Source of the DNA: Chthoniobacteraceae bacterium
GTDB taxonomy: Bacteria > Verrucomicrobiota > Verrucomicrobiia > Chthoniobacterales > Chthoniobacteraceae
Length of the DNA: 64,000 bases
Assembly: GCA_947479475.1 (NCBI GenBank)
Contig: CANJZW010000007.1
Span: 1-64,000, forward strand
Direction of reading: 5' to 3'
A model generated the notes under the pieces. That model saw only the letters and a program-made list of their open reading frames with translations, searched no databases and was not told the DNA's origin. A program made the translations under genes and the position numbers. Below, one piece after another: positions 25,195 through 33,925 of the stretch (position 1 is the first letter of the stretch; each line of letters begins with the position of its first letter).

Positions 25195-26072
25195 CAGCCG
25201 CTCCAAAACACAGCCTGTTTTCCTCGCGCAGGGTGCTCGCGCTCGCGCACAACACTCTTCTGGAACTAATTCGGCTCAAGGTGTTTTACTTCATCCTGCT
25301 CTTCGCACTTCTGATCATTGGCAGCTCCATTTTCACCATCCAATTCAGCTTCCAAAACCCTCTTCAAGTCCTCAAAGATGTCGGCCTCGGCGCGATGAGT
25401 ATCTTCAGCTGGCTGCTAGGCCTGCTCTGCACTGCCGGCCTTCTTCCAAAGGACCAGGAGGACCGCACCCTCTACACCATTCTGGCGAAGCCTGTTTCGC
25501 GCTTTGAATACCTCCTGGGCAAACTCAGCGGCGTCTTCCTCCTGATCACACTCGCCGTGTTGCTCATGAGCGTGGTCTTTGCGGGCGTGCTCGGCATCCG
25601 GGAACAGCAGGAAATCGCGGCCGCCATGCAATCTTCATCGCCTCAGACACTTGCGTTGGACCTCGAAGCCATCCGGTCCGCCGCCTTCCAGGCCAACCTC
25701 ATTCCGGGGATTCTCCTCATCCTGCTCAAAGCTCTGCTGTGTTCCACACTCACGCTGCTGCTGTCAACGGTGGCGACTTCCTCGGTTTTCACCATTTTAA
25801 CCTCCGTCGTCATCTACCTGATCGGCCACGTTCAGGGTATCGCCCGCGAAGCCTGGCTGGGCGGCTCCGAGACAGCCGCCGCTCTCAAAGTCCTTTCAGC
25901 AGGCGTTTCGCTCGTCTTCCCCGACTTGCAGCTCTTCAACGTGGTCGATGAAATCGCGGTGGGCACGGCCCTGCCCATGGCCCTTTTCTGGCAGGTGAGC
26001 GGGCTCGGGCTCTTCTACATCCTCGTGTATTTTCTTCTTGCCCAGGTCATTTTCGCCTCGCGAGAACTCTAG
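25191..26072 (+). CDS. ABC-2 type transporter permease
   Basis: The product has 293 residues with about six hydrophobic segments, for example VFYFILLFALLIIGSSIF, MSIFSWLLGLLCTAGLL and LFYILVYFLLAQVIF. The segment DRTLYTILAKPVSRFEYLLG is typical of ABC-2 permeases (the coupling region after the first helices). It overlaps the ATP-binding subunit by four bases and presumably forms a homodimer with it. A TPR gene follows 28 bases downstream and may be part of the same transcription unit. Confidence 0.9.
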   Translation: MTAAPKHSLFSSRRVLALAHNTLLELIRLKVFYFILLFALLIIGSSIFTIQFSFQNPLQVLKDVGLGAMSIFSWLLGLLCTAGLLPKDQEDRTLYTILAKPVSRFEYLLGKLSGVFLLITLAVLLMSVVFAGVLGIREQQEIAAAMQSSSPQTLALDLEAIRSAAFQANLIPGILLILLKALLCSTLTLLLSTVATSSVFTILTSVVIYLIGHVQGIAREAWLGGSETAAALKVLSAGVSLVFPDLQLFNVVDEIAVGTALPMALFWQVSGLGLFYILVYFLLAQVIFASREL

Positions 26073-26100
26073 GCGGTGCTTTTAAAAAGCCCCAACGCCC

Positions 26101-26895
26101 ATGAAAAAAGTGCTGCTCACCCTCGCCTTGCTGCTTGGTTTCGGCCTCGTCAAAACGCCTCTGGAGCGGCGCCTGCACCTGGCTCAAACCGCGCAGGGCT
26201 TCCAACTGGCCCGCCTCCATTTGGGCACCCGCCAGCAGCTCGGGCAGGGCGGTTTTATCGCCGCCCTCAGCGGTTTCCGCGCCCTGATGGCCGACCTCCT
26301 CTGGATCCGCGCCGGCGTCGCCTTTGAACAAACCGCCTGGTCGCGCATGGAACTGCTGCTCCACTCCGCCACCCAGCTCCAACCGCGCGCCGTGTTGTTC
26401 TGGGAAATGGCGCACTACCACATGGCCTACGACGCGGCCACCGCCATGCGTTCAGGCTCCAACGCCGCCCCCACAGCCGCCTTGCGCCGCAAGGCGGAAG
26501 TCGCGTTCCTGCGCATCGGCGAAACCTTTCTCCAGGACGGGATCACCTTCAATCCCGAGAGCTCGCGTCTTTGGGAACGGCTTGGAGACCTCTACGCCAA
26601 CCGACTCTCAGACCACTCCCTTGCGGCGGAAGCTTACGAAAAGGCGGCTCAACTGCCTAAGGCGATGACCTACCTGCGCCGGTTCGCTGCCTATGAACTG
26701 GCCAAGGTTCCCGGCCGCGAAAAGGAAGCCTACGCCAAACTGCGCGCCCTTTATGGAGAGGGTAAGGTGCAACAAATGCCAACTCTTTTGCATCTCTTAG
26801 GACAATTGGAGGAAAAATTGGCTGTTCCCCAAGCCCAGCGCGCTTACATTGAGAAAACCGCCTCTGAAGGAAGCGAACCGCCGGTTGTCCGATAA
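26101..26895 (+). CDS. Tetratricopeptide-repeat-like protein with an N-terminal signal or anchor
   Basis: The product has 264 residues. A hydrophobic start (KKVLLTLALLLGFGLVK) suggests a signal peptide or membrane anchor. The remainder is helical with TPR-like units: PRAVLFWEMAHYHMAYDAAT, SSRLWERLGDLYANRLSDH and SLAAEAYEKAAQLPKAMTY. The block ALSGFRALMADLLWIRAGVAF precedes the repeats. It follows the ABC permease closely, so a role around that exporter is possible but not shown. No catalytic motif is visible. Confidence 0.7.
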   Translation: MKKVLLTLALLLGFGLVKTPLERRLHLAQTAQGFQLARLHLGTRQQLGQGGFIAALSGFRALMADLLWIRAGVAFEQTAWSRMELLLHSATQLQPRAVLFWEMAHYHMAYDAATAMRSGSNAAPTAALRRKAEVAFLRIGETFLQDGITFNPESSRLWERLGDLYANRLSDHSLAAEAYEKAAQLPKAMTYLRRFAAYELAKVPGREKEAYAKLRALYGEGKVQQMPTLLHLLGQLEEKLAVPQAQRAYIEKTASEGSEPPVVR

Positions 26896-26971
26896 CCCGT
26901 AGGCTCGCCGCCCAGTGCCTCTGCGGTAAACCCCCACCCAAACTGCGACTGCCCCTTTAGGCCTCCACCTC

Positions 26972-27694
26972 ATGCGCTACGCGATCTTCGGCGATATTCA
27001 CGCCAATCTCGAAGCCCTCCAAACCGTTCTCGAAGACGCTCGAGCCAACGGCGCCACGGACTTCATTTGCCTCGGTGACATCGTCGGCTATAACGCGGAT
27101 CCAGTCGCCTGCCTGGAACTGATTCGCGACATGAAATGCCCGGTGGTCAAGGGCAACCACGACGAACAGGCCGCCGAGCAGACCGACCTCGCCTACTTCA
27201 ACCCGCTCGCCGCCCAGGCCATCCAATGGACGCGCGACCAGCTCACCCAAGAGCAAAAGGACTGGCTGCGCTCCCTCAAATTTAACCGCCTGGTCCGAAA
27301 CTTCACGATCGTCCACGCTACCCTCGATTCGCCCAGTTCCTGGGGCTACATCATTTCGGATCTGGATGCCTCAGCCAGCTTCAGCTACCAGCACACCCAG
27401 TTGTGCTTCTACGGGCACACGCACGTCCCCCGCGCCTTCGTGCGCGACCTGCGTGTCAACGAAGTGCCGCCCACTTCGCTCGTCATCGAGCCGGGCAAAA
27501 AATATTTCATCAACGCAGGTTCCGTAGGCCAGCCCCGCGACCACGACTGGCGCGCCTCCTACGTGCTCTACACGCCCGCCACGCAAACCGTGGACTGGCG
27601 CCGTCTCGAATACGACATCGCGACGACCCAGAAAAAGATCATCGCCGCAGGACTCCCAGAACGGCTCGCTAGCCGCCTCTCCGAGGGCCGGTGA
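26972..27694 (+). CDS. Calcineurin-like metallophosphoesterase (YfcE/MJ0936-type)
   Basis: The product has 240 residues with the complete metallophosphoesterase motif set: GDIHAN, GDIVGYNADP, GNHDE, a His at IVHATLDSP, and GHTHVPRAF. These residues bind two metal ions. NAGSVGQPRDHD near the C-terminus is typical of the small bacterial YfcE-like phosphodiesterases, some of which cleave 2',3'-cyclic or other phosphodiesters. There is no signal peptide. Its stop overlaps the start of the glycosyltransferase gene (GTGA), indicating one operon. Confidence 0.9.
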   Translation: MRYAIFGDIHANLEALQTVLEDARANGATDFICLGDIVGYNADPVACLELIRDMKCPVVKGNHDEQAAEQTDLAYFNPLAAQAIQWTRDQLTQEQKDWLRSLKFNRLVRNFTIVHATLDSPSSWGYIISDLDASASFSYQHTQLCFYGHTHVPRAFVRDLRVNEVPPTSLVIEPGKKYFINAGSVGQPRDHDWRASYVLYTPATQTVDWRRLEYDIATTQKKIIAAGLPERLASRLSEGR

Positions 27695-28683
27695 CCATGG
27701 CTCTGCCGCCTGCCTTTCTCCCGTTTGCCGGGCGTGAGCCAGAGTCGATTCTTATCCTCAAGCCCAGTTCGCTCGGGGACGTCATCCACACCCTTCCAGC
27801 CGTCGCCGCGCTCCGAAGCCACTGGCCTAAGGCGCAGCTCCGCTGGTTAGTGAACCCCGAGTGGGCTCCGCTGCTTCAAAACAACCCTGCCGTCGACGAC
27901 GTCGCGATCTTCCCCCGCCAGTCCTTCCGGGGCACGCTCGCTCCGCTCCGCCTGGTTTCCTGGGCACGCCGCTTCGGACGTTCCGCCCAGTCAGACCTTG
28001 TCCTCGATTTCCAGGGCCTCTTCCGCTCTGCTCTCATCGGGCACTTCTGCAAACGCTCCGCCTTCTACGGCCTCTCAGACGCCCGTGAAGGCAGCCGTTT
28101 TTTTTACAACGCCACCGCCGCAGTCTCCCAAGCCCAGCACGCCGTAGACCGCTATCTCGCGCTCGTACGCGCGCTCGGCGTTCCCGTCTCCAACCCCCTC
28201 CAGTGGCCGCTCCCACCCGCCGCGCCCCCGCCCGGCTTCAACGCCTCCTCACCGTTTATCGCGCTCCACCCCTTCTCCAGAGGCAAAGGGAAATCTCTCT
28301 CCCTCGCTGAGGTCCACACGCTGTGCGAGGCCCTCGCTCCCGCTCGCATCGTCCTGCTCGGCCGCTCCGACTCCACGCCAACGCCTTTACCACACGTCGA
28401 AAACTGGCTCAACCGTACGTCCCTTTTGGAGCTCTCAGCTCTCCTCAAACTCGCCAACTGGACCCTCAGCGTCGACAGCGGCCCCATGCACCTCGCCGCC
28501 GCCCTTTCCCCGCGCGTGCTCGCCCTACACACATGGAGCGACCCGCAAAAAGTCGGCCCGTATCCTCCCGAAGCCTGGGTCTGGAAGGCGGGCGCACTCT
28601 TCCAGCGTGGCAAGCCCGAAACACGCCTGCACGCCCCGAATCTGGTGGACATCGCCGCCTGGCTCACGCGACAGACGCCTTGA
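27691..28683 (+). CDS. Glycosyltransferase family 9 protein (heptosyltransferase-like)
   Basis: The product has 330 residues. It shows ILILKPSSLGDVIHTLPAVA, the signature start of GT9 heptosyltransferases such as WaaC/WaaF, then DLVLDFQGLFRSAL, FIALHPFSRGKGKSLSLAE and the donor-binding block VDSGPMHLAAAL. These enzymes add heptoses to the lipopolysaccharide inner core at the cytoplasmic face. The start may be GTG 27691, overlapping the upstream stop, or ATG 27697. No other LPS gene is adjacent, so the exact acceptor is open. Confidence 0.88.
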   Translation: MTMALPPAFLPFAGREPESILILKPSSLGDVIHTLPAVAALRSHWPKAQLRWLVNPEWAPLLQNNPAVDDVAIFPRQSFRGTLAPLRLVSWARRFGRSAQSDLVLDFQGLFRSALIGHFCKRSAFYGLSDAREGSRFFYNATAAVSQAQHAVDRYLALVRALGVPVSNPLQWPLPPAAPPPGFNASSPFIALHPFSRGKGKSLSLAEVHTLCEALAPARIVLLGRSDSTPTPLPHVENWLNRTSLLELSALLKLANWTLSVDSGPMHLAAALSPRVLALHTWSDPQKVGPYPPEAWVWKAGALFQRGKPETRLHAPNLVDIAAWLTRQTP

Positions 28684-29141
28684 TCTTCTCTCCCGCTCAT
28701 TAGATACCTTTCGCCCTGCGCCGCAGGCCAACCGATGGGGCGCCCCTACAAGGAGCATTCTAGGTTAGCCAAGGGCAACGCCCTGCGGATGAACATTCAA
28801 AAACGGAGAAAGCCCTGAAAGGGCGTCCCAATCACCCCGAAACAACAGGTCAGCTCTATCCGTCTCTATCGACTCAGACATCCTCACCTCTATGAAGAGC
28901 CCCCCAAAGACCGGGAATCTTCCCAATCTCAACTTTCTGTCTTCTCCACTGAGGTCACACTAGCAGATTGCTCTGGGTGAATTCAGGTACGAGCAGCTCA
29001 ATTCCCGTGACCTCAGTGAAAAAACCCAAAATTGAGAGCAGCAAGATTCCTTTTCGAGCGAGATGGTTCAGGTAGACGTCGGGATGTCTGAGGCTCTATC
29101 TATCTAAAGATATCTAACCCACCAAAAACCAACTCGAAACC
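28684..29141. other. 458-base intergenic region with small hairpins and a structured leader
   Basis: No coding frame is supported. The left half contains three short hairpins: CCTGCG/CGCAGG near 28716, GGGCAACGCCC near 28773 and GCCCTGAAAGGGC near 28812. This is the kind of sequence seen in degenerate interspersed repeats, though I cannot match it to a named family. The right half carries the larger inverted repeat listed separately and leads into the porin gene. The final stretch before ATG 29142 is AT-rich and probably contains the ribosome binding region. Confidence 0.5.
28947..29018 (+). promoter_or_regulatory. Candidate structured RNA leader of the porin gene
   Basis: CACTGAGGTCAC (28947-28958) and GTGACCTCAGTG (29007-29018) form a perfect 12-bp stem. 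The 48 bases between can form AGCA/TGCT and GAATT/AATTC stems with an inner GAGC/GCTC, giving a branched shape. The right arm is followed by A residues, so it is not a plus-strand terminator. It lies about 120 bases before the porin start. It could be a leader RNA or a large operator; I do not recognise a known riboswitch class. Confidence 0.4.
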
Positions 29142-30422
29142 ATGTCGCTTTCCTTACACCCGAAAATCGCCGTCGTCTTTCTGGGCGGCTTCCTGGCCCT
29201 CTCGGCTCAATTTCTCGCTGACGACGCCTGCTGCAAAAACGGAGCCTGTGAAAAAGCAGCTCCCGAGATTCCCTTTGGCCTCACTGGAGACTGGGGTGGC
29301 TTTCGCTCCACCCTCAGGGAGCACGGCTACGAACTGAGTGCCACCTACACCTCCGAACTCTTCGCCAACCTCAAAGGCGGACAGAAACGCAGCGCTGTAT
29401 TCGACGGTCTCCTCAAACTCTCACTAGACGTTAACCTCGAAAAAGCCGCCGGCCTCCCTGGCGCCACCTTCCGCCTGAGCGGCCTCTATCCGCACGGAAC
29501 CAGCGGGACCCTCCACAACGTGGGCGATGCGTCCGTTTATTCGAACATAGACTCCTACGACTCCTACCGACTTGTGGACTTTTGGGTCGAACAAAAGCTC
29601 CTCGAAGGCAAAATATCTCTCAAGGTCGGCCAAATGCGGGTGGACGACGAATTCGGAGTCACGGACTCCGCCGCCGCTTTCATCAACTCCTCCTTTGGTG
29701 CCCCGACTCCACCCGCAACGCCTATGCCCACGGGTATCTACCCCACTGCGGCTCTCGGCATCCGCCTCCGTTTTGAACCCCTGGAGGGCCTCTACGGCAT
29801 GGCCGGCATTTACGACGGCAACCCTTCCCCGGGAGACTTGAAAGACCCCTCCACGGGCCTCACAGGAAACGCAGCGCGCCACGGCACGGACTGGGCCCTC
29901 CACAAAAGCGAAGGCACGCTCACCACTGGCGAGATCGGCTACCAACGCCTCACCGGTTCGTACCCAGGGGCGGTGCGGCTCGGCGTACTGCATCACTCCG
30001 ATGACTTCATGGACAACGCAGGAGGGGCAAACCACGGCTCCAGCACCTCGACCTACTACGTCCTCGACCAGACCCTGTGGCAAAAATCGCCGGATTCCAA
30101 AGAAGGCCTGTCCGCCTTTCTACGCGGGACCTTCGCGCCGCAAGCCAGCAGCATCATAGACCAATCCACACAGGCGGGTTTCGTCTTCACCGGCTTGGCC
30201 ACCACGGAAGACAAAGTGGGCCTGGCCTATGCCCGCAGCCACTTCAGCCCCAACCAGGCAGGAAATCCCGGCAGGGAAGCGATCTCTGAGCTTTTTTATC
30301 AACTTCCCGTCACTCCGTATCTCAGAGTCCAGCCCGACTTCCAATACATCAGCCACCCCGGAGGAACCACGGTGAACAACAACGCCTGGGTCGTGGGCAT
30401 CCGAGCCATTCTCGAGTTTTAA
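29142..30422 (+). CDS. Carbohydrate-selective porin, OprB family
   Basis: The product (426 residues) has a signal peptide, then a short Cys-rich stretch (ACCKNGACEK), followed by the OprB start GLTGDWGGFRSTLREHGYEL. The rest is beta-strand-rich with family blocks such as VDFWVEQKLLEGKISLKVGQ, ALGIRLRFEPLEGLYGMAGI and, at the end, YLRVQPDFQYISHPGG with a C-terminal Phe expected for outer-membrane barrels. OprB porins form sugar-permeable channels in the outer membrane. A 458-base upstream region with a branched inverted repeat suggests regulated expression. Confidence 0.9.
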   Translation: MSLSLHPKIAVVFLGGFLALSAQFLADDACCKNGACEKAAPEIPFGLTGDWGGFRSTLREHGYELSATYTSELFANLKGGQKRSAVFDGLLKLSLDVNLEKAAGLPGATFRLSGLYPHGTSGTLHNVGDASVYSNIDSYDSYRLVDFWVEQKLLEGKISLKVGQMRVDDEFGVTDSAAAFINSSFGAPTPPATPMPTGIYPTAALGIRLRFEPLEGLYGMAGIYDGNPSPGDLKDPSTGLTGNAARHGTDWALHKSEGTLTTGEIGYQRLTGSYPGAVRLGVLHHSDDFMDNAGGANHGSSTSTYYVLDQTLWQKSPDSKEGLSAFLRGTFAPQASSIIDQSTQAGFVFTGLATTEDKVGLAYARSHFSPNQAGNPGREAISELFYQLPVTPYLRVQPDFQYISHPGGTTVNNNAWVVGIRAILEF

Positions 30423-30563
30423 GCCTCTTCGGATCTCCTCCAAGCCCCAAGGGTCTGCAGCCAGGCCCCACTGCTTGCCCCCCGGGATGACCGCCTTCTC
30501 TTCAAAATCCAAATTCCCACTTTGCAGGCGCCCACGCAGGTGTAGCTTTCAGGGATCTCTTTT

Positions 30564-31604
30564 ATGGCACAAAAATCAGACGCTACTCCAGACGACAGCA
30601 AGGCAATCGCCGCCCGCAACAAAAACCTCGACCTCGCTCTCCAGCAAATCCACAAGGACTTCGGCGACGGAGCCATCATGCGCCTCGGTTCCGCGCAACA
30701 GATGGACGTGGAAGTCATCCCCACGGGGAACATCCTGATTGACCGCGCACTGGGCGTGGGCGGCTTCCCTCGCGGCCGAATCATCGAAGTCTTCGGGCCC
30801 GAATCCTCAGGGAAGACCACTCTGACACTCACCGTCATCGCCCAAGCCCAGAAACGGGGCGGCCTAGCCGGTTTCATCGACGTCGAACACGCCTTGGATC
30901 CAGCCTATGCTAAAAAGCTCGGCGTCAATGTGGACGAACTTCTCGTCTCCCAGCCTTCCTCTGGTGAAGAAGCGTTGCGCATCTGCGAAACCCTCGTGCG
31001 CTCCAACGCTCTGGATGTCATCGTCCTCGACTCCGTCGCGGCGCTCGTCACCAAGGCGGAACTCGAAGGAGAGATCGGCGACACCACTGTCGGCGCTCAG
31101 GCGCGTCTCATGAGCGCCGCATTGCGCAAACTCACCGCCCTGATTTCCAAGGCCAGCACCGTGGTTATCTTCACCAACCAGATCCGCGAAAAAATCGGCG
31201 TCATGTTCGGAAACCCCGAAACAACGCCAGGCGGCAAAGCGCTCAAATTCTACGCGAGCGTGCGATGCGACATCCGCCGGATCGGTGCCATCAAGAATGC
31301 CGACGGCACCGTCACGGGCAACCGCACGAAGTTGAAAATGGTGAAGAACAAAGTCGCACCTCCCTTCACCGAAGCGGAGTTCGACATCATGTATAACGAA
31401 GGCATTTCGTCCACGGGCGCTTTGCTGGATCTTGCTCTGGAACAGGGCGTTGTCGAAAAACGTGGCTCCTGGCTCTCCTACAAGGGCTCCCAACTTGCGC
31501 AGGGCCGCGATGCCGCCAAGGAAGTCATTAAAAACAACGCCGAGCTCTACGCCGACATCGAAACCGCAGTCAAAGCCAAGCTCGACGAACCCGCCGCCAA
31601 GTAA
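30564..31604 (+). CDS. recA: Recombinase A
   Basis: The product has 346 residues, the usual length. Walker A is GPESSGKTT, preceded by [15 protein letters not shown]; Walker B is [11 protein letters not shown]; and the L1/L2 DNA-binding loops include [20 protein letters not shown] and [12 protein letters not shown]. RecA forms ATP-dependent filaments on single-stranded DNA for recombination and SOS induction. No LexA-type operator was evident to me in the 141 bases upstream. recG follows 77 bases later after a strong hairpin. Confidence 0.98.
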   Translation: MAQKSDATPDDSKAIAARNKNLDLALQQIHKDFGDGAIMRLGSAQQMDVEVIPTGNILIDRALGVGGFPRGRIIEVFGPESSGKTTLTLTVIAQAQKRGGLAGFIDVEHALDPAYAKKLGVNVDELLVSQPSSGEEALRICETLVRSNALDVIVLDSVAALVTKAELEGEIGDTTVGAQARLMSAALRKLTALISKASTVVIFTNQIREKIGVMFGNPETTPGGKALKFYASVRCDIRRIGAIKNADGTVTGNRTKLKMVKNKVAPPFTEAEFDIMYNEGISSTGALLDLALEQGVVEKRGSWLSYKGSQLAQGRDAAKEVIKNNAELYADIETAVKAKLDEPAAK

Positions 31605-31621
31605 CAAGCCCCGCCTTGCTA

Positions 31622-31666
31622 GAAGGCACGTGAATCCCAGGCCACCGCGCCTCTTCACGTGCCTTC
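31622..31666 (+). terminator. Long perfect hairpin after recA
   Basis: GAAGGCACGTGAA (31622-31634) pairs perfectly with TTCACGTGCCTTC (31654-31666) across a 19-base loop, starting 17 bases after the recA stop. No T-run follows, so it may be a factor-assisted terminator or an mRNA-stabilising 3' end. It contains CACGTG twice but is not a parS palindrome. Confidence 0.55.
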
Positions 31667-31681
31667 CTCCGGGCCTCTCCT

Positions 31682-33796
31682 ATGCGCTGGGACACGCCCC
31701 TCAAAGAACTCCCCTGGGTCGGCCCACAGCGCTCGCGACAACTCACGCGTTTCGGCTTGGAAACCCTGGGCGACCTCGTCTCCCATTTCCCAAAACGCTG
31801 GGAAGACCGATCCCGCTTCGACCGTTTTCCTCAAGAAGAGTCAGACCTTCCTGTCTGCGTCTGCGGCCTCGTCCAAACTGCAGCCGTCCAACGGCGCGGC
31901 CGCGCCCGCAACTTCGAAATCCGCCTCGTCGAAGAAAAAAGCCATGCTCTAGCCGGTCAGATTACCGTGCGCTGGTACAACTTGTATTGGGTTGAAAAAG
32001 TCGTCGCCGCTGGGGTCCGCCTCGTGGTGTACGGCAAACCAAAACGGCGCGGCCGACAGATTGTTTTTGAACAACCCGAGTTTGAAATTCTCGAAGAAGA
32101 ATCTGCGGACTCCCTCCATCTGCAACGCATTGTTCCCATCCACCGGGCCACCGAGGGCCTTTCCACGCGAATACTCCGCTGGCTGATTTGGGAGGCGCTC
32201 CAACAGTTGGAGGGCCATGACCTGCCCTCCCTCATCCCTGCCTCCCTTGACACCACGCCCCGCATCGAGGCCCTCCGCCAAATCCATTTCCCGGATTCCT
32301 TCGAATCCCTTTCCCGCGCACGCAAGAACCTCGTCCTGACGGAGTTCTTTGGCATGCAACTTTGCATCGCCCAGCGCCGCGCCCAGCAGCAAGCAGAACC
32401 CGGCCTCTGCCACGCCTCCTCCACGCGCCTGATCGAACAACTCCACTCCAGCCTGCCTTTCCCACTCACCGGCGCTCAGATCCGCTCCATCGCCGAGATT
32501 CAAACCGACATGGCTTCCGAACGCCCCATGAACCGGCTCCTTCACGGGGACGTGGGCGCGGGAAAAACGCTGGTCGCCTTGTCCGCCATGCTCCTGGCGG
32601 TGGAAGCCGGCTTTCAGGCGGCTCTGATGGCTCCCACACAGATCCTGGCAGAGCAACACTACCTCCAGTTCCAGCGCCTCTGCACCCCTCTGGGCCTTCG
32701 CGTATGCCTCCGCACCGGCACCCGCCGCGAGGAGTCCGGGCCACTGCCTCTTTTCGATCACGACCGCTGGCAACAGGCCGTCGCAACGGGCTCCGCAGAT
32801 AAACCGCCCATTCCCGTTCAGGACCAACCCGAGATCATCGTCGGCACCCACGCGTTGCTTCATCACCCCGAACTCTTCTCCCGCCTCGGCCTTGCCGTCA
32901 TTGACGAACAACACAAATTCGGCGTCCTCCAAAGAGCCACCTTACGCGCCCAGGGCCGTTGCCCGGACATGCTCGTCATGACCGCCACACCCATCCCCAG
33001 AACGCTCACAATGAGCCTGTACGGTGATCTGGATGTTTCTACTCTCGACGAACTTCCAAAGGGCCGTGGAAAAATAATCACCGGAGTCCGGGACAGCGCC
33101 AAAGTACCCGAAGCCGCCAAGTTTATCCGCGAACATCTCGAAGCCGGAAGACAAGCCTACATCGTCTACCCTCTCATCGACGCTTCCGAAAAAACCGAAG
33201 CCAAAGCCGCAGCCGCGGAATTTGAGAAGTGGCAGACCCTCCTGGCACCCATGCCGTGCGCGCTCCTCCACGGGCGTATTCCTCCGGAGCAAAAAGACTC
33301 CATCATGGAGCAATTTCGCCTCGGCCACACGAAGGCCCTTATCGCCACAACCGTCATCGAAGTAGGCATCGACGTCCCGAATGCAACCGTAATGCTCATT
33401 GAAAACGCTGAACGTTTCGGCCTCGCCCAGCTCCACCAACTCCGCGGCCGCGTTGGCCGGGGTATCCATAAAAGTTACTGCATCCTTCTCACAGGCGTCG
33501 CAGAGCCCGAGTCGCTCAAAAAACTCGAAGTCCTCGAACGCACGTCCAACGGCTTCGATATCGCAGAGGCGGATTGGGAGCTGCGCGGCCCAGGCGATCT
33601 CCTTGGCACCGCACAGAGCGGCCTGCCGCCGCTCCGGATTGGCAACCTGACAAAAGACTTTGCTCTTATGCAACAAGCTCGGGGCGCTGCTTTTGTCGTG
33701 ATCGAAAAAGACCCGCTCCTCGAACAACCGGCCCACCGTATCTACCGCACCCTTCTGGCGACCGGTCCCAAGGCGGACCTTTCCCAAGTCAGTTGA
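31682..33796 (+). CDS. recG: ATP-dependent DNA helicase RecG
   Basis: The product has 704 residues. An N-terminal wedge/OB domain (IRWYNLYWVEK region preceded by VCGLVQTAAVQRRGR) is followed by superfamily 2 helicase motifs: HGDVGAGKT (I), MAPTQILAEQHY (Ia), VIDEQHKFGV (II), MTATPIPRTL (III) and, in the second RecA-like domain, ATTVIEVGIDVPNA and QLRGRVGRG (VI). RecG remodels stalled replication forks and branched recombination intermediates. ATG 31682 starts RWDTPLKELPWVGP, which matches the family. Adjacency to recA fits a recombination function. Confidence 0.96.
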   Translation: MRWDTPLKELPWVGPQRSRQLTRFGLETLGDLVSHFPKRWEDRSRFDRFPQEESDLPVCVCGLVQTAAVQRRGRARNFEIRLVEEKSHALAGQITVRWYNLYWVEKVVAAGVRLVVYGKPKRRGRQIVFEQPEFEILEEESADSLHLQRIVPIHRATEGLSTRILRWLIWEALQQLEGHDLPSLIPASLDTTPRIEALRQIHFPDSFESLSRARKNLVLTEFFGMQLCIAQRRAQQQAEPGLCHASSTRLIEQLHSSLPFPLTGAQIRSIAEIQTDMASERPMNRLLHGDVGAGKTLVALSAMLLAVEAGFQAALMAPTQILAEQHYLQFQRLCTPLGLRVCLRTGTRREESGPLPLFDHDRWQQAVATGSADKPPIPVQDQPEIIVGTHALLHHPELFSRLGLAVIDEQHKFGVLQRATLRAQGRCPDMLVMTATPIPRTLTMSLYGDLDVSTLDELPKGRGKIITGVRDSAKVPEAAKFIREHLEAGRQAYIVYPLIDASEKTEAKAAAAEFEKWQTLLAPMPCALLHGRIPPEQKDSIMEQFRLGHTKALIATTVIEVGIDVPNATVMLIENAERFGLAQLHQLRGRVGRGIHKSYCILLTGVAEPESLKKLEVLERTSNGFDIAEADWELRGPGDLLGTAQSGLPPLRIGNLTKDFALMQQARGAAFVVIEKDPLLEQPAHRIYRTLLATGPKADLSQVS

Positions 33797-33925
33797 CACC
33801 GTTAAATCCACGGGCGTCCACTTCGCCACGCCCACCGCCCACGCAGCCTCAATGACAGAATTCCCGTTTCCTCCCATTGATTCCCCCCGCTGCATTCCCT
33901 AGACTGACTCTCTTTTTCGCACCCC

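Noticed and set aside
31622-31666. CACGTG-containing palindromic sequence after recA as a further parS site
   Set aside because: It is a hairpin with a 19-base loop; the arms do not contain the TGTTCCACGTGGAACA core.
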